Source of the DNA: RGIG5327 sp045612485
Lineage (GTDB): Bacteria > Verrucomicrobiota > Lentisphaeria > Victivallales > UBA1829
DNA length: 64,000 bases
Direction: 5' to 3'
NCBI GenBank assembly: GCA_045612485.1
Contig: JAZKZE010000115.1
Span: 5,248-69,247 of the forward strand
The notes beneath the pieces were generated by a model. It searched no databases and was not told the origin of the DNA. It was given only the letters and a program-made list of their open reading frames with translations. Shown one piece after another: positions 51,653 to 60,544 of the stretch (position 1 is its first letter; every line of letters starts with the position of its first letter). Made by a program: the position numbers and the translations under genes.

Positions 51653-52108
51653 TTACTCTTTTTCAGCGGAATTGTCCCAGCTGGTGATGTCCGCATTTTC
51701 CCCGGTACCGCCTGCCTGACCGTCTGCACCATAGCTCATAAGGTCATAGTCACCGTTTTCCCCGGGACAGGTATAGACAAAATCATTTCCCCAGGGATCT
51801 TTGGGAATACGCTGGATGTAGGGACCATCCCATTTTTCATTCTGTTCGTCTTTATTGACCAGATTTTCCAGAGATTCCGGGAAACTTCCGATATCCAGTT
51901 TATAACCGGTAATGGCATCCTGTAAAAGTTTCAGCTGGGTACGGGCTGCCCCCACATTGGCTTTTTTCACATAACTTAAATACATGGGGGTGGCAATAGA
52001 TGCAAGGGTCACCAGAATGATGATGACCACCACAACTTCGATCAGGGTGAAATTCTTTCTCCTGATTGCTTTTTTCATTCTTTTCATTTCCTTGACGTTC
52101 ATTTTCAT
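51653..52108 (-). CDS. gspG: Type II secretion major pseudopilin GspG
   Basis: A 151-residue major pseudopilin that forms the pseudopilus shaft. Leader MKMNVKEMKRMKKAIRRKN, then FTLIEVVVVIIILVTLASI and the GspG core YKLDIGSFPESLENL, DGPYIQRIPKDPWGNDFVYTCPGENGDYDLMSYGADGQAGG, an almost diagnostic stretch including the Ca2+-binding end. Residue -1 is Asn rather than Gly. It overlaps gspF by 4 bases; a 58-base gap before gspH is the largest break within the pseudopilin block. Confidence 0.92.
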   Translation of the reverse strand: MKMNVKEMKRMKKAIRRKNFTLIEVVVVIIILVTLASIATPMYLSYVKKANVGAARTQLKLLQDAITGYKLDIGSFPESLENLVNKDEQNEKWDGPYIQRIPKDPWGNDFVYTCPGENGDYDLMSYGADGQAGGTGENADITSWDNSAEKE

Positions 52109-53322
52109 AAGTTGGGCCCTCCTTGACCTATTGAATTTATTTCCATCATAGCGATAAATATCGATACAACAACGATCAGCACGATCACAGCAAGAAAAAT
52201 GATGACGAAAGGTTCAAAAAGACTCAATAATCTTTTGATCTTCTGTCTGGTATCATTTTCCAGTCTTGCGGCAATACCATCCATCATCTCCCCTACAGTA
52301 CCGGATTCCTCCCCTACACGCAGCATGGGGATCGTTCCCGGAGGAAGATAGGTATTTCCGGAAAGAGCCGCAGAAAGTTTTTCTCCGCTTTTGAGTTTTT
52401 TGTCCACATGGGAAAAGGATGCGGAAATGATGGGGTTGCGGATGATCTTCCCTGCAATACGGACGGTTTTTATGATCTCCACATGATTGCCGATAAGAAT
52501 GGCAAGTGTCCGCAGATAACGGCACATTTCCAGATCGGAGATCAATCTGCCGAATACAGGTATTTTCAGCACAAAGGAACTTGTTTTATGCTGGAGATTT
52601 TCTTTTCCGTAACTTTTTTCCAGAATTTTCCATGTGCCGAAGATAAGAAGCGGTACAAGCCACCACGCATAGGAGGCAAAGGAACTTACCCCCATGAGAA
52701 ATTCCATGGAAGGAGGCATACTTCTTCCCATATCATGAAAGATTTTTGCAAACCGGGGGACAAATACGGTAAAAAGCAGAACGGAAACGATAAGTGTCAC
52801 CCCCAGAATGGCAAGAGGATAAATGGAACTGGAGACGATAAAATCCTTCAGCTCTTTGGATTCCCCCATGAATTTATACAACTGCCGCACAGATTCCGGC
52901 AGACAGCCGGATTCCTCTCCGCTTTCAATAAGATTGGCATAGTAGGAGGGGAAAAGATTTCCGTGGGAACGTACCAGAAAAGAAAAGGTCTTTCCTTCAT
53001 GCAGACCTCTGCGGAGAGAGTTGACAAAATCCTTCTGTTCCGGTTCCGCCGCACCTTCCGCAATGATCCCCAACGCCCGTTCCAGAGGAATATAGGCATC
53101 CAGAAGGGGGGCAAGCTGGCGGGTGAAATCATACGTATCCACTTTGCTGCGTTTGAGGGAAAAGGAACTGCTTTTTATTGAACTTACCTCCCCGTAGGAT
53201 TCAATAGGGGTCAGATGCCGGGAACGGAGTTTATCCGTTGCTTCCCGCTGGGAATCCGCCTCAATAAGCACTTCTCTGGGCTTTTCCCCTTTTCCCGCAG
53301 CATAAAATTTATATAATCCCAT
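52105..53322 (-). CDS. gspF: Type II secretion inner membrane platform protein GspF
   Basis: A 405-residue platform protein with two GspF domains and three membrane helices. Landmarks are DFTRQLAPLLDAYIPLERAL (about 64-83), LFPSYYANLIESGEESGCLPESVRQL, the matching second-half LPPGTIPMLRVGEESGTVGEMM, and the final hydrophobic IIFLAVIVLIVVVSIFIAMMEINSIGQGG. It couples the GspE ATPase to pseudopilus assembly. It lies between gspE and gspG as usual. Confidence 0.95.
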   Translation of the reverse strand: MGLYKFYAAGKGEKPREVLIEADSQREATDKLRSRHLTPIESYGEVSSIKSSSFSLKRSKVDTYDFTRQLAPLLDAYIPLERALGIIAEGAAEPEQKDFVNSLRRGLHEGKTFSFLVRSHGNLFPSYYANLIESGEESGCLPESVRQLYKFMGESKELKDFIVSSSIYPLAILGVTLIVSVLLFTVFVPRFAKIFHDMGRSMPPSMEFLMGVSSFASYAWWLVPLLIFGTWKILEKSYGKENLQHKTSSFVLKIPVFGRLISDLEMCRYLRTLAILIGNHVEIIKTVRIAGKIIRNPIISASFSHVDKKLKSGEKLSAALSGNTYLPPGTIPMLRVGEESGTVGEMMDGIAARLENDTRQKIKRLLSLFEPFVIIFLAVIVLIVVVSIFIAMMEINSIGQGGPNL

Positions 53323-53366
53323 CTTATTTCCTTTCCCGGACAGAATCTGTGCAATTCATTTTCCCG

Positions 53367-54977
53367 TTAGAGGTTTGCTGTAGATCTGTTCAGTTCTTCC
53401 TCAGTGGTGATCCCGGCTTTGACTTTAGCGTTTCCGTCCTGTTTCAGCGTGACCATTCCGTATTTTTCCGCAATACTCTGCAATTCGGAACTGGAGGCAT
53501 TTCTGTTGACAGCCTGCCGCAGTTCATCATTCATAAAGAGCAATTCAAAAATACCGCATCTTCCCTTGTAGCCTGTCCCGTTGCAGCGGCGGCACTTCTG
53601 TCCTTCCCCATCCTTGCCTGTCCCGTTGCAGCTTGTACAGATCTTCCGCACAAGCCGCTGGGAAAGCACGCCGAAGAGAGCAGAGGAAACAAGGAAGTTT
53701 TCCACTCCCATATCCACCAGACGGGTGACAGCACCCACAGCATCATTGGTATGCAGCGTACTTAAAACAAGATGTCCTGTCAGTGCGGCATTAATGGCGA
53801 TATCAGCGGTTTCCCGGTCACGGATCTCTCCTACAAGGATAATATCCGGGTCCTGGCGGACGATATTGCGCAACCCCTCGGCAAAGGTCACTCCGATCTT
53901 GGGGTTGACCTGACACTGGCACAGCCCTTCTGTTTTATATTCCACAGGGTCTTCAATGGTGATGATCTTTTTTCTTCTGTCATTAAGGGAGTTGATCACA
54001 CTGTAGAGAGTGGTGGTTTTTCCGCTTCCTGTGGGCCCTACCACAAGGATCATGCCGTGGGGAATATTGATAAGTTTATTGAACTGGGAGAGATGTTCGG
54101 GAAACATCCCCAGTTCTTTCAGGTCAAAAGAAACCGCCTCATGGTTCAGAAGTCGTAAAACAATACTTTCCCCTGTGAGAATGGGCAGGGAACTTATACG
54201 CATATCCAGTATTTTCCCGTTCAACTGAACATCCGCCCGTCCGTCCTGGGGCAGTCTGCTTTCCGCAATATTGAGCTTACCGATCAGTTTGATACGGGAA
54301 GCTATAGCAGGGAACTGGGCAAGAGGACAGGTCATGATCTCGGTAAGAACCCCATCCACACGGCAGCGGACGGAAACGTACTCTTCGCCGGGTTCAATGT
54401 GAATATCACTTGCCCCCAGTTCAATGGCACGGGTGAAAATATCATTGACAAGTCTTACGATCCTTGCCTCACCTGCCATGGTACGCAAAGTATTTTCATC
54501 CTCTGCATCCAGGATCGTTGTATCCTCTTCCTCATCTTTGTTCATGATGTTGCTTAACAGCCGTTCCAGAAAGGTACGGCGGACAAAGATGAACTCCGCT
54601 TTTTTCTGCCATGCTTTTTCCGTCTGGAGAACGATTTCCCCCAGTCTGTAGGGGGAGCATACCAGAAATGTGATGGTATCTTCATCCCAGAAACAGGGAA
54701 GGGCGGGGAAGGCGTTGAAATATTCCATGGGCGCTTCCGGATAAAGTTCCGGAGTGGAAAGGGCGTCCTCCTCTTTTACTTCCGTACCGAAGGCTTCCGA
54801 ATAGAATCCGGTAAGTTCCGCTTCAGAGAGAAGTCCGGAACGGATCAGATCTCTATCCCATTCCTCCGCATCCCCCTCCGGCCTTTTTTTACCGCATTTT
54901 GCTTCATAGGGGAGGAGAAATTCTTTCAGAACACTCAATGCCCTGTTATGATCGGTATATTCTGTATTCATACTCAC
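53367..54977 (-). CDS. gspE: Type II secretion ATPase GspE
   Basis: A 536-residue hexameric secretion ATPase. The N-terminal domain (1-150) is followed by the N2 part with GASDIHIEPGEEYVSVRCRVDGVL, Walker A GPTGSGKTT at about 320, the Asp box, Walker B QDPDIILVGEIRD and the His box TGHLVLSTLHTNDAVGAVTRL. The zinc motif is compact and of DnaJ style (CTSCNGTG ... CRRCNGTGYKGRCGIFELL) with only about ten residues between the CxxC pairs; most GspE proteins have a longer loop. It overlaps gspD by 4 bases. Confidence 0.95.
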   Translation of the reverse strand: MSMNTEYTDHNRALSVLKEFLLPYEAKCGKKRPEGDAEEWDRDLIRSGLLSEAELTGFYSEAFGTEVKEEDALSTPELYPEAPMEYFNAFPALPCFWDEDTITFLVCSPYRLGEIVLQTEKAWQKKAEFIFVRRTFLERLLSNIMNKDEEEDTTILDAEDENTLRTMAGEARIVRLVNDIFTRAIELGASDIHIEPGEEYVSVRCRVDGVLTEIMTCPLAQFPAIASRIKLIGKLNIAESRLPQDGRADVQLNGKILDMRISSLPILTGESIVLRLLNHEAVSFDLKELGMFPEHLSQFNKLINIPHGMILVVGPTGSGKTTTLYSVINSLNDRRKKIITIEDPVEYKTEGLCQCQVNPKIGVTFAEGLRNIVRQDPDIILVGEIRDRETADIAINAALTGHLVLSTLHTNDAVGAVTRLVDMGVENFLVSSALFGVLSQRLVRKICTSCNGTGKDGEGQKCRRCNGTGYKGRCGIFELLFMNDELRQAVNRNASSSELQSIAEKYGMVTLKQDGNAKVKAGITTEEELNRSTANL

Positions 54978-57361
54978 AGCCAGAAATCCTTATCTAAGAA
55001 GAGGGAGGGTTTGTTGGGCAGGAATTTTTTGCTTCCGCCATCTTCCGTTCCCAGATTGTCACTGTAATCGTTCAGGAGATCAATGGCGGAATTATACCGT
55101 TTGATCATATCCTGTACGGGGCTCTTTTCATTGATGATATGTCCTGTGATCATTACCAGAACTTCCGAACGTTCCACAGAAGCATCCGTATTCCCCACAA
55201 GACGGTTGAGGACAGGGATCTGATTGATGATCGGCAGGGAGTCCAGGGAGTCCTTTGTCTTTTCCTGGATAAGTCCGCCGATGACCATGGTCTGTCCGTT
55301 GGCAATGGTCATGGCTGTTTCCACGACACGCTTGTTGAAGGTGGGGGACTGGATATTCATATCAGTACTGTCCACTTTTTCAGAAAGTTCCTGTTTGACT
55401 TCCAGGGAGATGAGTTCTGTACTTGTGATCTGGGGGGTGACGGTAAGGATCACACCCACATCTTCATATTCATAGTTCTGGAGGATCTGGGTGGAAGAGG
55501 TACTGCTTGTTCCCTGGGCTACATAGGGGACTCTCTGCCCCACCTGGATCTTGGCTTCCGTATTGCTGGAAACAAGAAGCTGGGGACTGGATACCACTTT
55601 CAGGGCACTGTTGCCGGCAAGAGCTTTGATGTAACCGAATTTCTGGGAGGGATTCTTGGGATTGGAGATAAGGAAACTGAACCCTCTGTCCCCGGAACCG
55701 CCTACTGCATTCATATCCGGATTCAGGCTGCTGTAATTTGTTCCGAAAATGGAGTTGGCATCTCCGTGAGTGGTGGTCATGGACCATTCGATACCGAATT
55801 TATTGGAATCCGTAAGGGTAACTTCCACCACCAGTACCTGCAACAGCACCTGGGCGGGAACTACATCCAGTCTGTCCAGAAGGGACTTGATGGAGGCATA
55901 GGTGCGGGGAGTCGTTCTTACGATCATTCTGTTCAGGACTCCGTCTGCAAAAATACGGATGGAGGTGTTGAAAAGAGAGGAATGCTGGTCTGTTTGCACA
56001 CTCTGGGATTTGACTACAGAACCTCTTGCTCCGGTTGCCGTGGTATTGGCTGTCAGCCGGGAGGGATTGTAGCGGTTGTTGGTATTCAGCCGGGGCGCGC
56101 TTAAATTTGTTGTACGCTGTCTGCCGGAATTTGTGTCGATGGTAAGGGTGGATCCGGAGGAGTCATAAATCACCGCCAGTGCCTGGGCAAGCTGTTCCAC
56201 TTTCCCGTGACGCACCTTATATACAAACACCATTTCCTGATCCAGTGAATCGGAGGAATCCAGCAATTCCACCCATTTTTTGATCTCGTTCATGGCCTCT
56301 TCCGTTGCCGCAGTCACAGCAAGTACCTGGATACGGTCGATACCGGATACCTGGATGGCTCCCGGTGCTTCTGTACGGTCAAGGGTCTGATACACGGTAA
56401 AGCCCAGTGTGGGCAGGATCACACGCAGTTCATCTGCAATCTTGCTGGGGAGGATATTCCGGCAGGGAAGCAATGCCCTTACCCAGGAACTCTTGCTGCG
56501 GCTGTCCACCAGTTCAAGGATCTGACGGATCTTGGGAATGTTTTCTGCAATATCGCATACCATAATGGCGTTGGGACGTGCCATTTCCACACAGATGGCA
56601 TCCCGCCGCAGGAAGGGTTTGAGCTGCTGCATGGCTTCCCTGCCTGTGGCAAATTGCAACTGACGGTAATAGATCTCACCGCCGGCGGGACTGGCAAGAG
56701 TGCTGTCCGGCTGCTGGTTGACTTTGCTTTGCAGCATCACCCGCAGAAGAGAACCCTGGGCTTTGGCTGTGGCATTGGAAAGAAGAAGCAGACTTTCAAA
56801 GGTCGCCCACAATTCTTTTCTTGTCATCTTGGAGTTGAGGTTGAGTGTGACCACGCCCCGCAGGTCACTGTCTGCCACAAAATTGAAGCCCAGTACATCG
56901 GCAAAGGCAGGGATCACATCAAGGATAGGGGCACTGTTGAATACAAGGGAAACATCCAGTACTTCATCGGCATTGAGCAGAATGAAATCATCGTAAAAAC
57001 GGGGACCGGAAAGCGAGGGACTTCTCCAGGAGGATTTTTTCCCTGCCGCAACAGCTTTTCTTGTATCTTTTGCAGTCATGGCTTCCAGCTGTTTGAGTTT
57101 TGCCTCATTGAAAGATCTTGTATTGATGGAAACTTTTTCCTGTTCAATCGTTTCTTTGGGGGAAGATACGTGTTTCTTCTGTTCCTTTTCCAGGAAACGG
57201 AAACGGTCTTTTTTTGCTTTCTTTTTTTCCTCTTCCTTTCCGTCCTCACCGGAGGTCTGACAGGAGGAAAGAAGGAATGCGGAACCCATAAAGATGCCTG
57301 CAACAAGCATCAGAAGCATCTTTTTGCCGGAAATTTTCTTGCTGGAAAAATGTGTTTTCAT
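54974..57361 (-). CDS. gspD: Type II secretion secretin GspD, lipoprotein
   Basis: A 795-residue outer-membrane secretin. The signal peptide ends LLSSC, so it is a lipoprotein and may need no separate pilotin. A Lys/Glu-rich linker (about 35-100) precedes N0/N1-type repeats (NSAPILDVIPAFADVLGFNFVADSDLRGVVTLNL), further N domains (RALLPCRNILPSKIADELRVIL; VFVYKVRHGKVEQLAQAL with a Thr/Asn-rich insertion) and the secretin domain (QVLLQVLVVEVTLTDSNKFGIEW, KVVSSPQLLVSSNTEAKIQVGQRVPYV, NGQTMVIGGLIQE). The C-terminal tail may bind a pilotin. It forms the exit channel of the system. AAGGACG precedes the ATG. Confidence 0.95.
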   Translation of the reverse strand: MKTHFSSKKISGKKMLLMLVAGIFMGSAFLLSSCQTSGEDGKEEEKKKAKKDRFRFLEKEQKKHVSSPKETIEQEKVSINTRSFNEAKLKQLEAMTAKDTRKAVAAGKKSSWRSPSLSGPRFYDDFILLNADEVLDVSLVFNSAPILDVIPAFADVLGFNFVADSDLRGVVTLNLNSKMTRKELWATFESLLLLSNATAKAQGSLLRVMLQSKVNQQPDSTLASPAGGEIYYRQLQFATGREAMQQLKPFLRRDAICVEMARPNAIMVCDIAENIPKIRQILELVDSRSKSSWVRALLPCRNILPSKIADELRVILPTLGFTVYQTLDRTEAPGAIQVSGIDRIQVLAVTAATEEAMNEIKKWVELLDSSDSLDQEMVFVYKVRHGKVEQLAQALAVIYDSSGSTLTIDTNSGRQRTTNLSAPRLNTNNRYNPSRLTANTTATGARGSVVKSQSVQTDQHSSLFNTSIRIFADGVLNRMIVRTTPRTYASIKSLLDRLDVVPAQVLLQVLVVEVTLTDSNKFGIEWSMTTTHGDANSIFGTNYSSLNPDMNAVGGSGDRGFSFLISNPKNPSQKFGYIKALAGNSALKVVSSPQLLVSSNTEAKIQVGQRVPYVAQGTSSTSSTQILQNYEYEDVGVILTVTPQITSTELISLEVKQELSEKVDSTDMNIQSPTFNKRVVETAMTIANGQTMVIGGLIQEKTKDSLDSLPIINQIPVLNRLVGNTDASVERSEVLVMITGHIINEKSPVQDMIKRYNSAIDLLNDYSDNLGTEDGGSKKFLPNKPSLFLDKDFWL

Positions 57362-57402
57362 GTTTCGTCCTTCGTATATTATTATTTTCTGTTTTTATTC
57401 TG

Positions 57403-58368
57403 TTACCTTCTTCTTGCAGGAGTACCGCGTCTGCTGCCGGAATTGTTATTGTTCTGATTCATCATCTGGCGCATCATGAAGTTCTGCTGCATCCCCTGCT
57501 GCCGGAGTATATTCTGCATCTGCTGCATTCCCTGCTGAAGGATCTGCTGGGGAGTCTGGTTCCTGTTGGTATTTCTTCTTCCGGATGTAAGACCTTTGGA
57601 GGATTCCTGGATCTCCAGTTCCATTTTATCACTGCCTCTTGTAAGGGTGGCAGTGGTACGGGTGACTTCCACAAGAGTATAGCCGTTGGATAACGTTTCC
57701 CCAATACGCACATACTGCCTGTGGTTCTGCGCCGCTGTACTCTGGGATTGATTCATGCCTGTAAACATTCCCGGCATCGCGCCCGGAGGAAGCTGGGCTG
57801 TATTTCTTCCTGCAAATCTGTTTCTGGAGGAACCGCCTCCGCTTCCGGAAAGGGCAGATCTGCCCTGACTGCCTGCGGTATTTCCGGAACGGTTCCTTCC
57901 GGCATTCACATTTCTCTGCGGCATGTTACCCATGGGCATATTCATATTATTCATGTTGTTCATATTCATCATGCCGCCCCTTCCCATGCGCCACATTCCG
58001 AAAGCATTGGTGCGGTTGTTCTGCTGGACATTATGTTTGATGATCGCACCGGAAACTTTGCCTATGGTGAAAGTTCCCACAAGAGTCAGAGTAACTCTCT
58101 GATTGCCCCGCATGTGGGCATTGGGACTGCGCCCGGAGTAGAAAAGATTGTTTTCTGTGATCTTTTTGATCATTTCCTCCGTGTTGGGCTGAACCTGTCC
58201 TTCCTGTTTATCGGCACGGGCAGTATCCTTTTTTGTCTGTGAGCTTTTTTTCTTTACTTTCAGGTCATCCGAAGCATTTTTTGCCATTGTCCTGCGGATA
58301 TTTTCCACTGTCCCGAAAACAGCCGCCCCGGCAAGGATTACATTGAGTATGATAAGAAACAGTTTCAT
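57403..58368 (-). CDS. gspC: GspC-like protein with Met/Asn/Gly-rich insertion
   Basis: A 321-residue inner-membrane protein: one N-terminal helix (FLIILNVILAGAAVFGTV), a Lys-rich linker, then the HR-type beta domain of GspC split in two, ITENNLFYSGRSP ... LTLVGTFTIGKVSGAIIK (about 70-111) and YVRIGETLSNGYTLVEVTRTTATLTRGSDKMELEI (219-253). Between them is a ~105-residue low-complexity insertion rich in Met, Asn, Gly and Ser (MNMNNMNNMNMPMGNMP), and residues 255-321 form a Gln/Asn/Met-rich tail. GspC links GspD to the inner-membrane platform. Identity is inferred from position between gspM and gspD and from the HR pieces; the insertion is the odd feature. Confidence 0.72.
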   Translation of the reverse strand: MKLFLIILNVILAGAAVFGTVENIRRTMAKNASDDLKVKKKSSQTKKDTARADKQEGQVQPNTEEMIKKITENNLFYSGRSPNAHMRGNQRVTLTLVGTFTIGKVSGAIIKHNVQQNNRTNAFGMWRMGRGGMMNMNNMNNMNMPMGNMPQRNVNAGRNRSGNTAGSQGRSALSGSGGGSSRNRFAGRNTAQLPPGAMPGMFTGMNQSQSTAAQNHRQYVRIGETLSNGYTLVEVTRTTATLTRGSDKMELEIQESSKGLTSGRRNTNRNQTPQQILQQGMQQMQNILRQQGMQQNFMMRQMMNQNNNNSGSRRGTPARRR

Positions 58369-59171
58369 TTTGCACCCCCTGCGGCTTGTTTTGTGTCAAG
58401 AGGAGTATTGATTTCTGCCTGTTTTTCAACAGGTTTTCCGGCAACGGATGTCTGCCCTGCCGGAACAGAATTTTTTTCTGTTTTTACGGGGACTTTCTGA
58501 ATGAGCTTTTCTTTATTTTTCTGCTGTTTTTCCTGCGGTAAAGTCAGTTTCCCATCGTAGCCGATCACTCTTACTGCCCCATTGAGCCGCATACGGATCG
58601 TTGCGGGGGTATTCTGCAAAAGATTGCCGGACGTGTTGCGGTTGAAACGAAACACTTCCGGACGCAGATCCAGTCTTCTCCAGTGAAGAGCCGGACGGCT
58701 GTTGGAAAGTTTTGCAAGAAATTTGATCAGTACATCATAGGGGGCGGATGCGGAAAGATTATCCACTTCTGCATAGTACAGCTCGCTGTTGATCCTTGTG
58801 ATCCTTACAGACCCCAGTGCGCTCAAGGTAAGTTCCAGATCTTTTGCCGCATTCTGAATAGTGTTGCGTAAAACTGTATCTGCCAGACCGTCCCGTTTTT
58901 CGTTCCAGAATGTGACAAGTTTTTTTCTGTATTCTTTTTTCTGTGCATCATATTTATCTGCTTTTAACCGGTTTTCCCCGACCTGGGCTTTGAGTTTGCG
59001 GATGTCCTGTTTCAGTGCTTTGATCTTTTCCTCACCGGGGAACAATGCGGAAAAGCCGCCTGTGAACTGTATAAACATAAACGTCCAGCAGATAATGAGG
59101 ATACCGCAGCATCCGAGAATCAGTCTGCCCTGTTTTGTCCCTGCAAAGGCTTTGAATTTTTCCATACTCAT
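58365..59171 (-). CDS. gspM: GspM/PilO-like inner membrane protein
   Basis: A 268-residue bitopic protein with a helix at about 17-40 (LILGCCGILIICWTFMFIQF), a coiled coil (EEKIKALKQDIRKLKAQVGENRLKADKYDAQKKEYRKKL) and a ferredoxin-like domain (LRNTIQNAAKDLELTLSALGSVRITRI, YDVLIKFLAKLSNSRPALHWRRLDLRPE), the GspM/PilO layout. The C-terminal ~60 residues are a Lys/Gln/Pro-rich unstructured tail. It overlaps both gspL and gspC by 4 bases, as expected for the L-M pair. Confidence 0.72.
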   Translation of the reverse strand: MSMEKFKAFAGTKQGRLILGCCGILIICWTFMFIQFTGGFSALFPGEEKIKALKQDIRKLKAQVGENRLKADKYDAQKKEYRKKLVTFWNEKRDGLADTVLRNTIQNAAKDLELTLSALGSVRITRINSELYYAEVDNLSASAPYDVLIKFLAKLSNSRPALHWRRLDLRPEVFRFNRNTSGNLLQNTPATIRMRLNGAVRVIGYDGKLTLPQEKQQKNKEKLIQKVPVKTEKNSVPAGQTSVAGKPVEKQAEINTPLDTKQAAGGAK

Positions 59172-60463
59172 TTTCTGCCCTCTTTATTTTCGTTTTCCCC
59201 GGTATTGGTGAGCTTTACCGTGATCATCGTTGCCGCCCCGCCGAAATTTCTCTGCTGGATATTGGCAAGTTTCCAATAGGGGAATTTTGTGCGGAATATC
59301 TCGGAGATACCGGAATTGGCTTCACTGAACATGGTAAGATCCAATCCGGAATCATTCCAGCGCATACTGGAGATCATTACATTGGATGGGAGATGTTCCG
59401 TGAGATCATTGAGTTTTGCTACGATATCGTGTTCCCCTGCTTTCAGAAGTCCGGAACGGTATTTTTCCTTTCCTTCCTTTTCCATACGGCGGATCTTTAC
59501 TTTCAACTTCCTGTTTTCTTCCTGCAATGCCGCTTTCTCCGCAGCAAGATTCCTGTATTCCACCGCATTGGAGATCCATTTGCCGGAATAGTTCCAGATC
59601 AGGTTTGCCAGAATGATGAAAACCAGAAATATACAAAGTTTCAGCTGGGATTTCAACCGGCTTGGCCGTAATTTGGCAGGAAGGATATTCAAGCCTGTTT
59701 CACTGTTATGAAACTGAGGCGTGATGGCAAATCTTGCACAGAGCAGAAGAGAAGCAAATTCTCCTGTATTGAATTCATCCGGAAGACGGAAGGTGGAACG
59801 GAAAATCTTTTCCCACTCTTTTGCTGTGCCTGCCGGATCATTGTTTTCTGACGGTGTTGCCACATGCCAGGAACCTGCTGCAAAATAGTATTTTTCTTCC
59901 GTGTCACCGAGATAAAGCGGGGGATCATCCTTCTGTAAGGCAAGGAAAGGATAGAGAAACGCATCCGCTTTTCTGCCGCATTTCATAAGAAGATCTGTAA
60001 AAGGTTCCAGTGCGGGTGCCGGGAAAGTACAGGCATTTACCGTCATCATCCCGTCATCTGTTTTTTCCTGTGCCTCTCCGGAATCGTCGGTTGAGGTCGT
60101 TTGCAAAGAGGCCGCAGGCAGGGTAAATTCCACAAGCATATTTTCTGTATCGGAAAGGATCATTCTTCTGGGCAGTTCCAGATAAAGCGCATTTCTTACC
60201 GCTTTAGCGGGCAGTTGTGCCATTTCTGTACGGAAAAAGAACCCCTGATCCGGAACTGCGGCGAGAATAAGGGGTTCATCTCTGGAAACGGAAAGATCCC
60301 GGAAGAGGTTTTTCCATGCTTCAGGATCATTTTTTTCCTTTACGGAAATACTGCAACTTTTTACAAGTTCATAATCTGTCTTCCTTTTGCGGAAAACAGC
60401 ACCCTGTAATTTTTTCCCTCCGGAAAAGATCACTGCAAAGCCTTTGAATTTACCTATATTCAT
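59168..60463 (-). CDS. gspL: GspL-like protein (PilM-like plus PilN-like)
   Basis: A 431-residue protein. Residues ~1-250 are an actin-like PilM/GspL cytoplasmic domain (FKGFAVIFSGGKKLQGAVF, RNALYLELPRRM); a membrane helix follows at about 268-290 (LKLCIFLVFIILANLIWNY), then a coiled coil and a periplasmic ferredoxin-like domain (LNDLTEHLPSNVMISSMRWNDSGLDLTMFSEANSGISEIF), the PilN part. This is the GspL arrangement, anchoring the GspE ATPase to the platform. It is the first T2SS gene; a perfect hairpin (60491-60517) lies upstream. Confidence 0.75.
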   Translation of the reverse strand: MNIGKFKGFAVIFSGGKKLQGAVFRKRKTDYELVKSCSISVKEKNDPEAWKNLFRDLSVSRDEPLILAAVPDQGFFFRTEMAQLPAKAVRNALYLELPRRMILSDTENMLVEFTLPAASLQTTSTDDSGEAQEKTDDGMMTVNACTFPAPALEPFTDLLMKCGRKADAFLYPFLALQKDDPPLYLGDTEEKYYFAAGSWHVATPSENNDPAGTAKEWEKIFRSTFRLPDEFNTGEFASLLLCARFAITPQFHNSETGLNILPAKLRPSRLKSQLKLCIFLVFIILANLIWNYSGKWISNAVEYRNLAAEKAALQEENRKLKVKIRRMEKEGKEKYRSGLLKAGEHDIVAKLNDLTEHLPSNVMISSMRWNDSGLDLTMFSEANSGISEIFRTKFPYWKLANIQQRNFGGAATMITVKLTNTGENENKEGRK

Positions 60464-60490
60464 CTTTCCTGTTTCTTTCCTTGCTTGTGA

Positions 60491-60517
60491 GAATATTCCG
60501 GAATGACCGGAATATTC
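60491..60517 (-). terminator. Perfect hairpin upstream of gspL, attenuator or weak terminator
   Basis: GAATATTCCGG (60491-60501) pairs perfectly with CCGGAATATTC (60507-60517) but no T tract follows on the minus strand. It lies between the RG-rich secreted protein gene and gspL and may tune read-through. Confidence 0.5.
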
Positions 60518-60544
60518 CCGTAAATCCCTGCCGTATAAGAGTCT

